64,000 bases of DNA from Congzhengia sp045576635 (GTDB taxonomy: Bacteria > Bacillota > Clostridia > UBA1381 > UBA9506). Numbering within the stretch: position 1 is the first letter of the stretch; each line of letters begins with the position of its first letter. This document shows, piece by piece, positions 15,103 to 24,883 of the stretch. The position numbers and the translations under genes were made by a program. Location: NCBI GenBank assembly GCA_045576635.1, contig JAZNGT010000036.1, positions 1-64,000 on the forward strand, given 5' to 3'. The notes beneath the pieces were generated by a model. That model searched no databases. It worked only from the letters and a program-made list of their open reading frames with translations, and was not told the origin of the DNA.

Positions 15103-17868
15103 TTAGCGAACGAACATGATAGCGTCGTCGATGAGGCCGTCCTCGTTAACGAGTGCGATTACGTCGTAGGTCTGTGCAGAGTAAGAAGCTCTAAGACCAG
15201 CAGCGTTAGCCATCACTTCAACACCAGCAGAAGCGTTAACTGCACCTGTTGCTGTTGCTACGTTAACAGATACGTATGTGTTAGCTTCGTCGTCGTTTAA
15301 GAGATATTTGGTTCCGCCGATTGTTACCAATCTGCCGTTGTCGTTTCTTTCAACTTTAGCGATTGTTCCTTCGAGGATCCATTCTTTGTTTGCAGCAGCA
15401 TTTGTTTCTGTCAATGTGCCAGGAGTAAATGCATCTGCGCTGAGATCGTAGATGTTAACGAGAGAGTTGATTTCGCCATCAGCGTTTACTGTGTAACGGA
15501 ATACGTCACCAACACCCATTGTTGCTAAAGCTTTATCAGGATCAACTGTAGCTTCTTTCACTTCGCCACTCTGAACGTATGTGTACTTAACAACGTTTGT
15601 GTTGTCTTCTGCACTGTATACGCTAGATACGGACTTAACAACTGCGAGTTTCGCAAATTTTGTACCGGAGGTGATTTCACCTGCGTATACAGCAGCTGCG
15701 ATTTCTGTTGTTTCGTTATCGAATACGAAGTAAGCTACATTGTAAGCTGTGTCTTCATCCATAGCTTTGAAGCTGGAAATCTTAAGTTTGTCAACGTCGA
15801 CATTAACAGCACCTGTTGTTGTAAGCGGAGCTTCGAACAATACTGTGTTAGCTGTTACGAATGTACCGTTGAAGATAGATGTGTTCTTGTTGAATTTAAC
15901 GTTAGCTGTTGTTTTGGTGTATCCTGTACCAGCAAAGCTGATTTCAGCGAGTTCGCCGTTAGAATTTAATTTGTATGTGAAAATTCTTCCAGCTACGTCT
16001 GTTACACCATCAGCGTAGAGACCTGTGAAAGCAGCACTGTTGAAGTAAGCTTTTGCTGTACCATCAGAGATAAGCTTTCTTACGCCGTTAACTTTGATTG
16101 TGCTTGCTACTTTGAAGGTTTCGATTTTGCCTTCAGCTGTGAATACCTGGATTTCGATAGAATCCTGGTTGAATTTAGATTCGATTTCGCTGCCGAGGAG
16201 TAATGCAAAGTTCTTGCTGATAGCAGATGTTGTGTCTTTGTCATATACCTGGCCGTCGATTGTTACGAAGAAGATACCTTCATCGCCAACTGCTAATGTT
16301 ACACCAGCAGCAGGAGCGTATACGTCACCAGCGATAACGTATGTGCCGTTGCCGTTGTCTTCATCAACAGAACCTGTAACAGCATTGCTTGTTACGTAGA
16401 TTTCTAAGTAATCGATAGCATCAGCATTCTTTGTGCCAGCAGATGTTAAAGGTGCAACGATATTTAAGATATCGTCTTCTGCGATGTCAGAAAGTGCAAT
16501 TTCATTGCCTTCTGCATCGTAGAGGTAGTAAACGAATGTATCGTCATTTCTGTCTTCTTTGTCTAAGAGAACCGGAATACCATCTGTTTCGATGTAAAGA
16601 GCTTCTTCGTTTACTTCAACAACCTGTCTGTATTCGTAATCTGTTACGAAGATTGTGTCGAAGTCCTTGTTCTTTTCGCCCATGAATACGAGCTTGTCAG
16701 CAAAGTTAACGAATAAGTCGTTAAGGTCTGCTGCGCCTGTAGCTGTAACGTTTGTAAGCTCTCTGCCGTTGTAGTAAACGGTTAAGCTGTCAGCAAGGTC
16801 TAATTCAGATGTTCTGGAAGCTGTAGCTGTTGCATAGTAGAAGAACTTGTCATTAGCTGCATCGTAGTTTGCGAAGATTTCGTTAGCTGTTGTAAGTTCT
16901 TTTGTAACAACTTTAGCTTCGTCAACTGCAACTGCAAGGAGTTTGTAGTCTCTTAAGTCGTTGTCGTATGTGATGTAAGCTTCTACTGTGTAGCCTAAGT
17001 AATCAGCAACATCTGTAGCGCCAACAAATACTGTAACTTCGCCACCGTCAAGTGTCGGAGCAACTGCGCTGAGGTTATAGTTGTATGTATCTACAACGTC
17101 AAGTTTAACCTGCTGATTGTCAACGTCTGCACGGAATGCCGGATTTTCTTTAGCTGTTTCTTTAACTTCAGCCTGTACTTTGAAGATTTTGTTTGTGTTT
17201 GTTAAAAGTGTAGCATTTTCATTTACTACATATCTGTCATCTTCAACTTTTTCGCCGTAAGAAGAATACTCAACCAAAGGCATTGTTAAGCCATTGTAGA
17301 TAGCCTGTGCAATAACTTCACGTGTTGCAGCGTTAGCTACTGCGAAGTTAATGTTGTTCATAACGCCACGAGCGTTAGCTATTCTCATGTGGCCTGTCGG
17401 GTAACCGCCGTAATCAGAACGATTAGCGATTCTTTCCCAACCAGCTGCACGGATGATCATAACAACTGCATCCTGTAATGTAACAGCATCGTCGGGACCG
17501 AAGTTACCATTGCCGTAACCTTTGATGATTTCGCTGCCTACACCCCAGTTGATGTAGCCTGCAGCCCAGTGTGTAGAAGGAACGTCGTCGAACTGCTGCA
17601 TTGTGGAGCTAGCAATTGCATCTTCGCCCTTCATTCTGCAGATTAAAGCAACCATTTCAGATCTTTTGATGTTGTCTGTGGGATTGAAGTTACCTTCATC
17701 GTCACCTTTTACAATACCAAGACCGGAAAGAACTTTAATCGCTTTGTAATAGCTGTTTGTAGCTTCTACGTCAGCGTAATCTGCTGCGGAAACGCCTACA
17801 ACTGCTAAAGAGCTGATAAGCATAGCAACTGTTACGATAACGGAAACTAACTTTTTGAGATTTTTCAT
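15103..17868 (-). CDS. SLH-domain S-layer protein
   Basis: Large secreted surface protein, probably the main S-layer subunit. 921 residues: signal peptide (1-29, ending VSAA), three SLH modules (about 30-80, 88-140, 145-200; motifs GIVKGDDEGNFNPTDNIKRSEM and IIKGYGNGNFGPDD), then about 700 residues of Ala/Thr/Val-rich, acidic beta-type sequence with no cysteine. SLH modules bind pyruvylated secondary wall polymer. Codon use is very uniform, as in highly expressed genes. The promoter is near consensus with an upstream AT-rich tract and a structured leader of about 125 nt, which fits a long-lived, abundant mRNA. The ribosome site GGGAGGA lies 8-10 bp before the ATG. Confidence 0.93.
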   Translation of the reverse strand: MKNLKKLVSVIVTVAMLISSLAVVGVSAADYADVEATNSYYKAIKVLSGLGIVKGDDEGNFNPTDNIKRSEMVALICRMKGEDAIASSTMQQFDDVPSTHWAAGYINWGVGSEIIKGYGNGNFGPDDAVTLQDAVVMIIRAAGWERIANRSDYGGYPTGHMRIANARGVMNNINFAVANAATREVIAQAIYNGLTMPLVEYSSYGEKVEDDRYVVNENATLLTNTNKIFKVQAEVKETAKENPAFRADVDNQQVKLDVVDTYNYNLSAVAPTLDGGEVTVFVGATDVADYLGYTVEAYITYDNDLRDYKLLAVAVDEAKVVTKELTTANEIFANYDAANDKFFYYATATASRTSELDLADSLTVYYNGRELTNVTATGAADLNDLFVNFADKLVFMGEKNKDFDTIFVTDYEYRQVVEVNEEALYIETDGIPVLLDKEDRNDDTFVYYLYDAEGNEIALSDIAEDDILNIVAPLTSAGTKNADAIDYLEIYVTSNAVTGSVDEDNGNGTYVIAGDVYAPAAGVTLAVGDEGIFFVTIDGQVYDKDTTSAISKNFALLLGSEIESKFNQDSIEIQVFTAEGKIETFKVASTIKVNGVRKLISDGTAKAYFNSAAFTGLYADGVTDVAGRIFTYKLNSNGELAEISFAGTGYTKTTANVKFNKNTSIFNGTFVTANTVLFEAPLTTTGAVNVDVDKLKISSFKAMDEDTAYNVAYFVFDNETTEIAAAVYAGEITSGTKFAKLAVVKSVSSVYSAEDNTNVVKYTYVQSGEVKEATVDPDKALATMGVGDVFRYTVNADGEINSLVNIYDLSADAFTPGTLTETNAAANKEWILEGTIAKVERNDNGRLVTIGGTKYLLNDDEANTYVSVNVATATGAVNASAGVEVMANAAGLRASYSAQTYDVIALVNEDGLIDDAIMFVR

Positions 17869-17936
17869 AACGTCTCAAATCCTCCCTTATAATAAATTTA
17901 AAATTTAAAATCGAAAGAGATGTTGTTTTCGCTGAC

Positions 17937-17985
17937 GCTGTTCCTCTTTCAAAAACAGCACAACGAGTGCAGACTACACGTCTGC
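17937..17985 (-). promoter_or_regulatory. Two hairpins in the S-layer mRNA leader
   Basis: GCAGAC-TACAC-GTCTGC (17969-17985, plus-strand reading) and GCTGTT ... AACAGC (17937-17959) fall right at the 5' end of the predicted transcript. Such 5' hairpins often protect abundant mRNAs from decay; that role is inferred. Confidence 0.5.
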
Positions 17986-18000
17986 TTTTACTATACATTG

Positions 18001-18029
18001 ATTATACCACTAGTTTTTGGCAGAGTCAA
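18001..18029 (-). promoter_or_regulatory. Strong sigma-A promoter of the S-layer gene
   Basis: On the minus strand TTGACT (18024-18029), 17-bp spacer, TATAAT (18001-18006), with A/T tracts upstream to about 18100 that look like an UP element. Confidence 0.85.
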
Positions 18030-18131
18030 TGCAAAAATTGCAGTTGTAATAAAATTGTAAAATTTCTTGCAAATATTACAAATTTATTGCAACTTTTTTA
18101 TGCAAACGCACTATGTGCGGAGTTGCTTTTC

Positions 18132-19748
18132 TTACATTTCCCGACTTTCTTCCTTATATAATATACAATGTTTTACGAAGTCTGCAAATAACGGATGCGG
18201 TCTGTTGGGGCGGGATTTAAATTCCGGATGGAACGCAGTACCCACAAACCATCTGTGATTCGGAAGTTCTGCAATCTCACACAAGAGCCCGTCGGGTGAG
18301 CGGCCCGTAAAGAGCATTCCCTCAGATTCAAGTCTATCGCGATACGCATTGTTAATCTCGTATCTGTGGCGGTGACGCTCGTCAATCTTTGTTTCGCCGT
18401 ATGCACGGTGTGCAACGGAGTTTTCTGAAATCACGCAAGGATATTTTCCAAGGCGCATGGTGCCACCCATTTTGTCAACATCCTTCTGGCCCGCCATAAT
18501 GTCAACAACCGGGGTTGTTGTGCTCGGGTCAAACTCGGTGGAGTTTGCAGTTTTCAGTTGGAGCACTTCGCGCGCGTAGTCGATTACTGCAACCTGCATG
18601 CCAAGCGCAATGCCAAAATACGGAATGTTGTTTTTGCGTGCGTAACGGCAGGCAAGAATCATTCCCTCAATGCCTCTGTCGCCAAATCCGCCGGGAACGA
18701 TGATGCCGTCAACACCGGCTAAACATTCATCAATCGTCTCTTCGGTGACAGATTCAGAATTAATCCATTTAATATGAACGTCTGTATTGTTTGCGACGCC
18801 ACTGTGTTTTAACGATTCTACTACACTAAGATATGCATCGTGCAATACAACATATTTGCCAACCAAGGCAATCGTGATGCTCTTTTTCAAGTTTTTGGAG
18901 CGTTCTACGTATTTTTCCCAATCGTAAAGATTTGGTTTCGGGTCTTTCAGGCCGAGTTTTTTGATTGCAACCTTTGCCAATCCCTCACGCTCTAACATAA
19001 GCGGAATTTCGTAAAGCACGTCGGCGTCTAAATTCTGGATAACGCCTTCGGGCGAGATGTTGCAGAAGAGCGACAGTTTGTTTATGATGTCGTCATCCAG
19101 TTCGTGCTCTGTACGGCAAACCACGATGTCGGGCTGAATACCGATACCCAGAAGAATTTTTACACTGTGCTGCGCCGGCTTTGATTTTAATTCGCCGCTT
19201 TTACTTAAATACGGAATCAGCGCAACGTGGATGTACAACACATTTTCTCTGCCAACCTCGGTTGCAACCTGACGGATGGCTTCTAAGAAAGGCTGACTTT
19301 CGATATCGCCGACCGTACCGCCGATTTCGGTGATTACGACGTCTGTTTCGCCGTTTGCGCCGGCAAGATAAATCTTTTCTTTTATTTCATTGGTGATGTG
19401 CGGAATAACCTGAACGGTTCCGCCCAAATAGTCACCGGTTCTTTCCTTATTAATAACGTTCCAGTAGATGGTGCCCGTTGTTACGTCACTGTTTACGTCT
19501 AAGTTTTCGTCGATAAAACGCTCGTAGTGTCCAACGTCAAGGTCTGTTTCTGCACCATCGTCCGTTACAAACACTTCGCCGTGCTGTATCGGGCTCATCA
19601 TACCTGGGTCAATGTTAATATACGGGTCGAACTTCTGATTGGTTACACGGTAGCCACGCGCCTTTAAGAGTCTGCCAAGGGACGCCGCAGTAATGCCCTT
19701 ACCAAGTCCTGATACAACACCGCCGGTAACAAAGATATATTTTAGCAT
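18132..19748 (-). CDS. pyrG: CTP synthase, glutaminase nucleophile replaced by alanine
   Basis: CTP synthase aminates UTP to CTP. 538 residues: N-terminal synthetase (1-270; YIFVTGGVVSGLGKGI P-loop, DPYINIDPGMM) and C-terminal class I glutamine amidotransferase. In the amidotransferase the nucleophile elbow, normally FGICLGMQ, reads FGIALGMQ; the codon is GCG, three base changes from TGC/TGT, so it is not a simple read error. The other triad residues seem kept (AFHPEF). The oxyanion-hole region VPGGFGDRG is intact. Expected effect: no hydrolysis of glutamine, so CTP synthesis from free ammonia only. ATG 19748 with GGAGGTG upstream. No other pyrimidine gene is adjacent. Confidence 0.97.
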   Translation of the reverse strand: MLKYIFVTGGVVSGLGKGITAASLGRLLKARGYRVTNQKFDPYINIDPGMMSPIQHGEVFVTDDGAETDLDVGHYERFIDENLDVNSDVTTGTIYWNVINKERTGDYLGGTVQVIPHITNEIKEKIYLAGANGETDVVITEIGGTVGDIESQPFLEAIRQVATEVGRENVLYIHVALIPYLSKSGELKSKPAQHSVKILLGIGIQPDIVVCRTEHELDDDIINKLSLFCNISPEGVIQNLDADVLYEIPLMLEREGLAKVAIKKLGLKDPKPNLYDWEKYVERSKNLKKSITIALVGKYVVLHDAYLSVVESLKHSGVANNTDVHIKWINSESVTEETIDECLAGVDGIIVPGGFGDRGIEGMILACRYARKNNIPYFGIALGMQVAVIDYAREVLQLKTANSTEFDPSTTTPVVDIMAGQKDVDKMGGTMRLGKYPCVISENSVAHRAYGETKIDERHRHRYEINNAYRDRLESEGMLFTGRSPDGLLCEIAELPNHRWFVGTAFHPEFKSRPNRPHPLFADFVKHCILYKEESREM

Positions 19749-19850
19749 AAACACACCTCCATCTTAATCTATTACCTTATATATTTTAATCGTTTCTTCT
19801 CGCAATGTCAAGGTTTTTTTTCGATTTCTCGGCATTTTTGTCCATTTTTA

Positions 19851-19879
19851 TTGATTTTAGCCCCCTCTTATGTTATGCT
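19851..19879 (+). promoter_or_regulatory. Sigma-A promoter of aroQ
   Basis: TTGATT (19851-19856), 17-bp spacer, TATGCT (19874-19879). Confidence 0.6.
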
Positions 19880-19923
19880 AATAACGGAAATACGTGATTT
19901 TTGCAAAGAAAAGGGGAATTTAT

Positions 19924-20364
19924 ATGCATCACAAGCTTATGCTGATTCACGGACCGAACTTAAATATGCTTGGTATCCGCGAGCCAGAAATCTACGGACA
20001 CGACACACTTTCTGATATCGAACAGTTTGTGCGCGATGCAGCAAAACCGTACGGTTTTTCTGTGGACTGTTTTCAGTCCAATTCGGAGGGCGCGCTCATT
20101 GATGCCATTCACGCCTGCTACAACACAGTTGACGGCATCATTCTAAACGCCGGCGCGTATACGCATTACAGCTACGCCATCCGCGACGCGATTTCTGCGG
20201 TTATGCTACCTTGCGTAGAGGTGCACCTTTCTGACATTCGCAAAAGAGAGCCGTTTCGGAGCATATCCGTAATAGAGCCGGTTTGCGTAAAGCAAATTGC
20301 AGGTCTTGGCAAAGACGGGTACGCACTCGCAGTAAAGGAACTTGTCGAAACACACCTTGGGTAG
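19924..20364 (+). CDS. aroQ: Type II 3-dehydroquinate dehydratase
   Basis: Shikimate-pathway enzyme, 3-dehydroquinate to 3-dehydroshikimate, dodecameric. 146 residues; signature LIHGPNLNMLGIREPEIYG with the active-site Tyr and Arg, QSNSEGALIDAIH, NAGAYTHYSYAIRDA and EVHLSDIRKREPFR with the catalytic His. ATG 19924 with AAAAGGGGA upstream. It overlaps the comF frame by 23 bp; no other shikimate gene is near. Confidence 0.97.
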   Translation: MHHKLMLIHGPNLNMLGIREPEIYGHDTLSDIEQFVRDAAKPYGFSVDCFQSNSEGALIDAIHACYNTVDGIILNAGAYTHYSYAIRDAISAVMLPCVEVHLSDIRKREPFRSISVIEPVCVKQIAGLGKDGYALAVKELVETHLG

Positions 20365-21094
20365 TCTGCTTTCGTTTTTGTTTCCTGACCCGTGCATCGT
20401 ATGTACAAAACCTGCCGGAAAAGATTCGTTTGTATGCGTACGTTGCGCGTCGGACCTTAATTATATAGGAAGCAATTTTGCCTGCAAAACGTGTCTTTCA
20501 CCTGTTTTGCCGGGCGAATATCGCTGCCCGAGTTGTATGATAAATCCCCCGAAATATAAAAGGCTTATTGCCGCTGTTTCGTATTCCGGCGAAGTGCAAA
20601 AAACACTACGGTTATTTAAATTTTACGACCAGCCTCAGTATGCTGCATCGTTTTCACGCCTTTTGTGTGATGTGCTGTACCGCGAAAACTGCATAGATTT
20701 TGACGCAATCGTTCCCGTTCCGCTATCGAAAAAGCGATTGAAAGAGCGTGGATACAACCAGTCGGAACTGATTGCGAACGGGATAGGTGCGCAACTTCAT
20801 ATTCCTTGTATTCCCGACGCACTCAAAAAGGTAAAGGAAACTGCCAGGCAGTCGGATTTGTCGTTTAAAGAACGCGCGAAAAACATACGCGGTGCGTTTT
20901 CTTTACATAAGCCGGACGAAGTCCGCGGAAAAAAGGTTCTTTTGATTGACGACATCTTCACTACCGGCGCAACTATGCGCGAAGCCGCGTTAACCCTTTC
21001 AAAATCAACGAATCAGATCATTGCGGCCACGGTAGCATTGACAGAGCTCAACCACACCTCGTTCTCAAACACACGCACTAGCAAAGACGAATAA
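20342..21094 (+). CDS. comF: ComF family phosphoribosyltransferase-like protein
   Basis: ComF proteins take part in DNA uptake in competent bacteria and are found widely in non-competent ones; the molecular reaction is unclear. 250 residues: an N-terminal zinc-finger-like region with cysteine pairs (CIVC, CVRC, CKTC, CPSC) and a C-terminal PRPP-binding domain with LLIDDIFTTGATM. The TTG start at 20342 overlaps the end of aroQ, with AAAGGA 3-4 bp before it; a later start is possible but none has a better ribosome site. Confidence 0.9.
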   Translation: MSKHTLGSLLSFLFPDPCIVCTKPAGKDSFVCVRCASDLNYIGSNFACKTCLSPVLPGEYRCPSCMINPPKYKRLIAAVSYSGEVQKTLRLFKFYDQPQYAASFSRLLCDVLYRENCIDFDAIVPVPLSKKRLKERGYNQSELIANGIGAQLHIPCIPDALKKVKETARQSDLSFKERAKNIRGAFSLHKPDEVRGKKVLLIDDIFTTGATMREAALTLSKSTNQIIAATVALTELNHTSFSNTRTSKDE

Positions 21095-21203
21095 AACTTG
21101 AAAAAGTTCCCACTTTTTTCAAGTTTTGTATATTCTGCCGTATTTTGTTTGTATTTTTTTTGCAAGAACTGTTTGTTTTTTCGCGTTTTTCGAAATATTT
21201 TAT

Positions 21204-21232
21204 TTGAAATTCCTATATTTATATGCTATAAT
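21204..21232 (+). promoter_or_regulatory. Sigma-A promoter of nifJ
   Basis: TTGAAA (21204-21209), 17-bp spacer, TATAAT (21227-21232); leader of about 65 nt. Confidence 0.85.
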
Positions 21233-21305
21233 AAAGGGTGGCACATTTTTTGTTTATCAAAATTATGATAAAATATATTAAGATTTATGAATGAGGAGGA
21301 TAAAA

Positions 21306-24300
21306 ATGGCTAAAAAATTTAAAACCATGGATGGTAACTGCGCCGCTGCTCATTGCGCCTATGCGTTTACAGAAGTCGCAGCTATTTATCCGATTACGCC
21401 TTCGTCTACAATGGCTGAATATGTAGACCAGTGGAGCGCAAACGGACTGAAAAACATCTTTGACCAGGAAGTTGAAGTTGTTGAAATGCAGTCTGAAGCA
21501 GGCGCTGCCGGTGCCGTTCACGGCTCCTTGCAGGCAGGTGCTTTAACAACCACATTTACTGCATCTCAGGGTCTTCTTTTGATGATTCCGAACATGTATA
21601 AAATCGCAGGTGAACTTCTTCCCACCGTATTCCACGTAAGTGCAAGAGCAATCGCTGCACACGCACTTAACATCTTTGGTGACCATCAGGACGTTATGGC
21701 TTGCCGCCAGACCGGTTTTGCACTTTTGGCATCCGGCAGCGTTCAGGAAACCATGGATTTGGGTGGCGTTGCACACTTAGCTTCCATTAAAGGACGCGTT
21801 CCGTTCGTACATTTCTTCGACGGTTTCAGAACTTCTCACGAACTTCAGAAAATCGAAGTAATGGATTACGAAGATTTAAAGGGCTTAGTTGACTGGGATG
21901 CATTAAAAGCATTCAAAGACAACGCACTCAATCCGGAACATCCGGTTCTTCGCGGAACAGCACAGAATTCCGACATCTACTTCCAGGGAAGAGAAGCTTC
22001 CAATATCTTCTACGATAAGATTCCGGACATCGTAGCTGACTACATGGCTGAAATCACAAAAATCACAGGCAGAGAATACAAGCCGTTTAACTACTACGGT
22101 GCTCCCGATGCTACAAAAGTTATCGTAGCAATGGGCTCTGTATGCGAAGCAATCGAAGAAACAGTAGATTACTTAAACGCTCGCGGCGAAAAAGTCGGTG
22201 TTGTTAAAGTTCATCTTTACAGACCGTTCTCTGCAAAATATTTCTTTGATGTACTGCCCAAAACAGTAGAAAAAATCGCAGTTTTAGACAGAACAAAAGA
22301 ACCCGGTTCCTTAGGCGAACCGTTATATCTTGACATTTGCAACCTCTTTACCGGCAAAGAAAATGCTCCGAAAATCGTGGGCGGCCGTTACGGTTTGGGT
22401 TCCAAAGACACCACACCGACACAGATCGTTGCAGTGTTCAATAATTTAGACGCTGAAAAACCGATCAACAGCTTTACAATCGGTATTGTGGATGACGTGA
22501 CAAACCTTTCACTTCCCATGCCCGAAAAAATCAACGCAGCACCCGAAGGCGCTACACGTTGTAAGTTCTGGGGCTTCGGTTCTGACGGTACTGTCGGCGC
22601 AAACAAAGACGCAATCAAAATCATCGGTGACAACACCGACCTTTATGCACAGGCATATTTTGATTACGACTCCAAAAAATCCGGCGGCGTTACAATGTCT
22701 CACCTCCGTTTTGGTAAAAAGCCGATCAAATCCACATATCTTTTGGACGAAGCAGACTACATCGCTTGTCACAAACCTTCATACATCTATCAGTACGACA
22801 TTTTAGAGGGCCTCAAAAAAGGCGGCACATTCCTCTTAAACTGCGTATGGTCTCCCGAAGAGTTAGAAGAAAGACTCCCCGGCGCTATGAAGAGATACAT
22901 TGCTGAAAACGAAATTGAATTCTATATCATCAATGCAGTTGATATCGCATCTTCCATCGGTCTCGGCGGAAGAATCAACATGGTAACACAGTCTGCATTC
23001 TTCAAACTTGCAAACGTAATTCCGCTGGAAACTGCTATCCCGCTTCTGAAAGATGCGATCCAGAGAACCTACGGCAAGAAGGGCGAAAAGATCGTTGCTA
23101 TGAACTGCGAAGCAGTTGATAAGGCATTAGATGCTCTCGTTAAGATTGACGTTCCTGCTTCCTGGAAAGATGCAAAAGATGACGATGTAAAAGAAAGCAA
23201 TGCGCCTGACTTTATCAAGAATATCGTTGAGCCTGTAAATGCACAGCGCGGTAACAAACTCCCCGTTTCTACATTCGCAGGTATCGAAGACGGTACATTC
23301 ATGCAGGGTACATCCAAGTACGAAAAACGTACCGTTGCAGTTTCCGTTCCCCAGTGGAACATGGACAAATGTATCCAGTGTAACCAGTGTTCATTGGTAT
23401 GTCCGCACGCAGCAATCCGTCCGATTCTTTTAAATGAAGAAGAAGCAGCAAAAGCTCCCGAAACATTCGTTTCAAAAGACGCAAACGGTCCGCAGTTTAA
23501 AGGCTTAAAATACCGTATTCAGGTTAGCCCGAGAGACTGTCTCGGTTGTGGCGTATGTCCCAACACCTGTCCGGTTGATGCTCTTACCATGGTTCCTGTT
23601 GACGCTGCTGTTGAAAATGACGCTGACAACTGGGAATTTGCAATGACCGTTTCCGTAAAAGACGATTTAATGAACAAAGCAACCGTAAAAGGTTCTCAGT
23701 TCTGCCAGCCGATGCTCGAGTTCTCCGGCGCATGTGCAGGTTGTGGTGAAACACCTTACATCAAACTCATCACACAGCTCTTCGGCGACAGAATGATGAT
23801 TGCAAACGCAACAGGTTGTACCTCTATCTGGGGTGGTTCTGCACCGTCTATGCCTTACACAACAAACGCAGAAGGCAAAGGTCCTGCATGGGCAAACTCC
23901 TTGTTTGAAGACAACGCAGAGTTCGGTCTTGGTATGACAATCGCAGTAAGAAAAATCAGAGAAACACTTGCTGATAAAATGAAAGAAGCAATCAATGCCG
24001 GCATCGACGCAAAACTCGCTGATGCATTTAACGCTTGGATCGAAGGCATGAACAACGCAGAAGCTTCCAAAGCCGCTGCAAAAGAAATCGAAGCGCTCAT
24101 AGGTAATGCCGATGATTCCATCCCTGGTATCAAAGACATCAAAGACCGTACAGACTTCTTGGTAAAACGCTCCAACTGGGCATTCGGCGGCGACGGCTGG
24201 GCATACGATATCGGTTACGGCGGTTTAGACCACGTAATTGCTTCCGGCGAAGACATCAACATCTTCGTTGTAGATACCGAAGTTTACTCCAACACCGGCG

Positions 24301-24818
24301 GTCAGTCTTCTAAGGCTACACCTACCGCAGCAGTTGCAAAATTTGCAGCTTCCGGTAAAAAGGTGAAGAAGAAAGACTTAGGTATGATCGCTACAACCTA
24401 CGGTTATGTATATGTAGCACAGATTGCACTCGGCGCAAGCCCGGCACAGACCATTAAGGCAATCCAGGAAGCTGAAAGCTATCCGGGTCCGTCACTCGTA
24501 ATTGCTTACGCTCCGTGTATCAACCACGGTATTAAGTCAAAGGGTAACATGGCAAACTCCATCGCAGAAGAAAAGAAAGCAGTGGAATCCGGTTACTGGC
24601 ACTTATGGAGATACAATCCGCTTCTTAAGGAAGAAGGCAAAAATCCGTTCGTATTGGATTCTAAAGAACCCACAGGTTCTGTTCGTGAATTCATGGAAGG
24701 CGAAAACAGATACTTAATGCTCAAGCAGGCGTATCCGGATGTTGCTGAAGAACTCTTCACAAAAGCAGAAAAGGATCTCTTAGAGCGTTACGAAAACTAC
24801 AAAAGAATGGCTGACTAA
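21306..24818 (+). CDS. nifJ: Pyruvate:ferredoxin (flavodoxin) oxidoreductase
   Basis: Oxidises pyruvate plus CoA to acetyl-CoA, CO2 and reduced ferredoxin; the core of anaerobic pyruvate metabolism. Single-chain form of 1170 residues. Domains in order: pyrimidine-binding domain (AYPITPSSTMAEYVD-like start), transketolase C-like domain, EKR linker domain, two [4Fe-4S] sites (CIQCNQCSLVCP and CLGCGVCPNTCP), and the C-terminal TPP domain with GACAGCGE (third cluster ligands), GGDGWAYDIGYGG and DTEVYSNTGGQ. ATG 21306 with GAGGAGG upstream. Codon use resembles the ribosomal and S-layer genes, suggesting high expression. Own promoter and terminator. Confidence 0.98.
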   Translation: MAKKFKTMDGNCAAAHCAYAFTEVAAIYPITPSSTMAEYVDQWSANGLKNIFDQEVEVVEMQSEAGAAGAVHGSLQAGALTTTFTASQGLLLMIPNMYKIAGELLPTVFHVSARAIAAHALNIFGDHQDVMACRQTGFALLASGSVQETMDLGGVAHLASIKGRVPFVHFFDGFRTSHELQKIEVMDYEDLKGLVDWDALKAFKDNALNPEHPVLRGTAQNSDIYFQGREASNIFYDKIPDIVADYMAEITKITGREYKPFNYYGAPDATKVIVAMGSVCEAIEETVDYLNARGEKVGVVKVHLYRPFSAKYFFDVLPKTVEKIAVLDRTKEPGSLGEPLYLDICNLFTGKENAPKIVGGRYGLGSKDTTPTQIVAVFNNLDAEKPINSFTIGIVDDVTNLSLPMPEKINAAPEGATRCKFWGFGSDGTVGANKDAIKIIGDNTDLYAQAYFDYDSKKSGGVTMSHLRFGKKPIKSTYLLDEADYIACHKPSYIYQYDILEGLKKGGTFLLNCVWSPEELEERLPGAMKRYIAENEIEFYIINAVDIASSIGLGGRINMVTQSAFFKLANVIPLETAIPLLKDAIQRTYGKKGEKIVAMNCEAVDKALDALVKIDVPASWKDAKDDDVKESNAPDFIKNIVEPVNAQRGNKLPVSTFAGIEDGTFMQGTSKYEKRTVAVSVPQWNMDKCIQCNQCSLVCPHAAIRPILLNEEEAAKAPETFVSKDANGPQFKGLKYRIQVSPRDCLGCGVCPNTCPVDALTMVPVDAAVENDADNWEFAMTVSVKDDLMNKATVKGSQFCQPMLEFSGACAGCGETPYIKLITQLFGDRMMIANATGCTSIWGGSAPSMPYTTNAEGKGPAWANSLFEDNAEFGLGMTIAVRKIRETLADKMKEAINAGIDAKLADAFNAWIEGMNNAEASKAAAKEIEALIGNADDSIPGIKDIKDRTDFLVKRSNWAFGGDGWAYDIGYGGLDHVIASGEDINIFVVDTEVYSNTGGQSSKATPTAAVAKFAASGKKVKKKDLGMIATTYGYVYVAQIALGASPAQTIKAIQEAESYPGPSLVIAYAPCINHGIKSKGNMANSIAEEKKAVESGYWHLWRYNPLLKEEGKNPFVLDSKEPTGSVREFMEGENRYLMLKQAYPDVAEELFTKAEKDLLERYENYKRMAD

Positions 24819-24830
24819 TACGCCATAATA

Positions 24831-24861
24831 AAACCCCCAAAGCATTGGCTTTGGGGGTTTT
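24831..24861 (+). terminator. Bidirectional terminator after nifJ
   Basis: AAACCCCCAAAGC / GCTTTGGGGGTTT hairpin and T-run; also placed to stop the convergent ABC transporter operon. Confidence 0.9.
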
Positions 24862-24883
24862 TGTTGTCTTAAAATATAAATCT

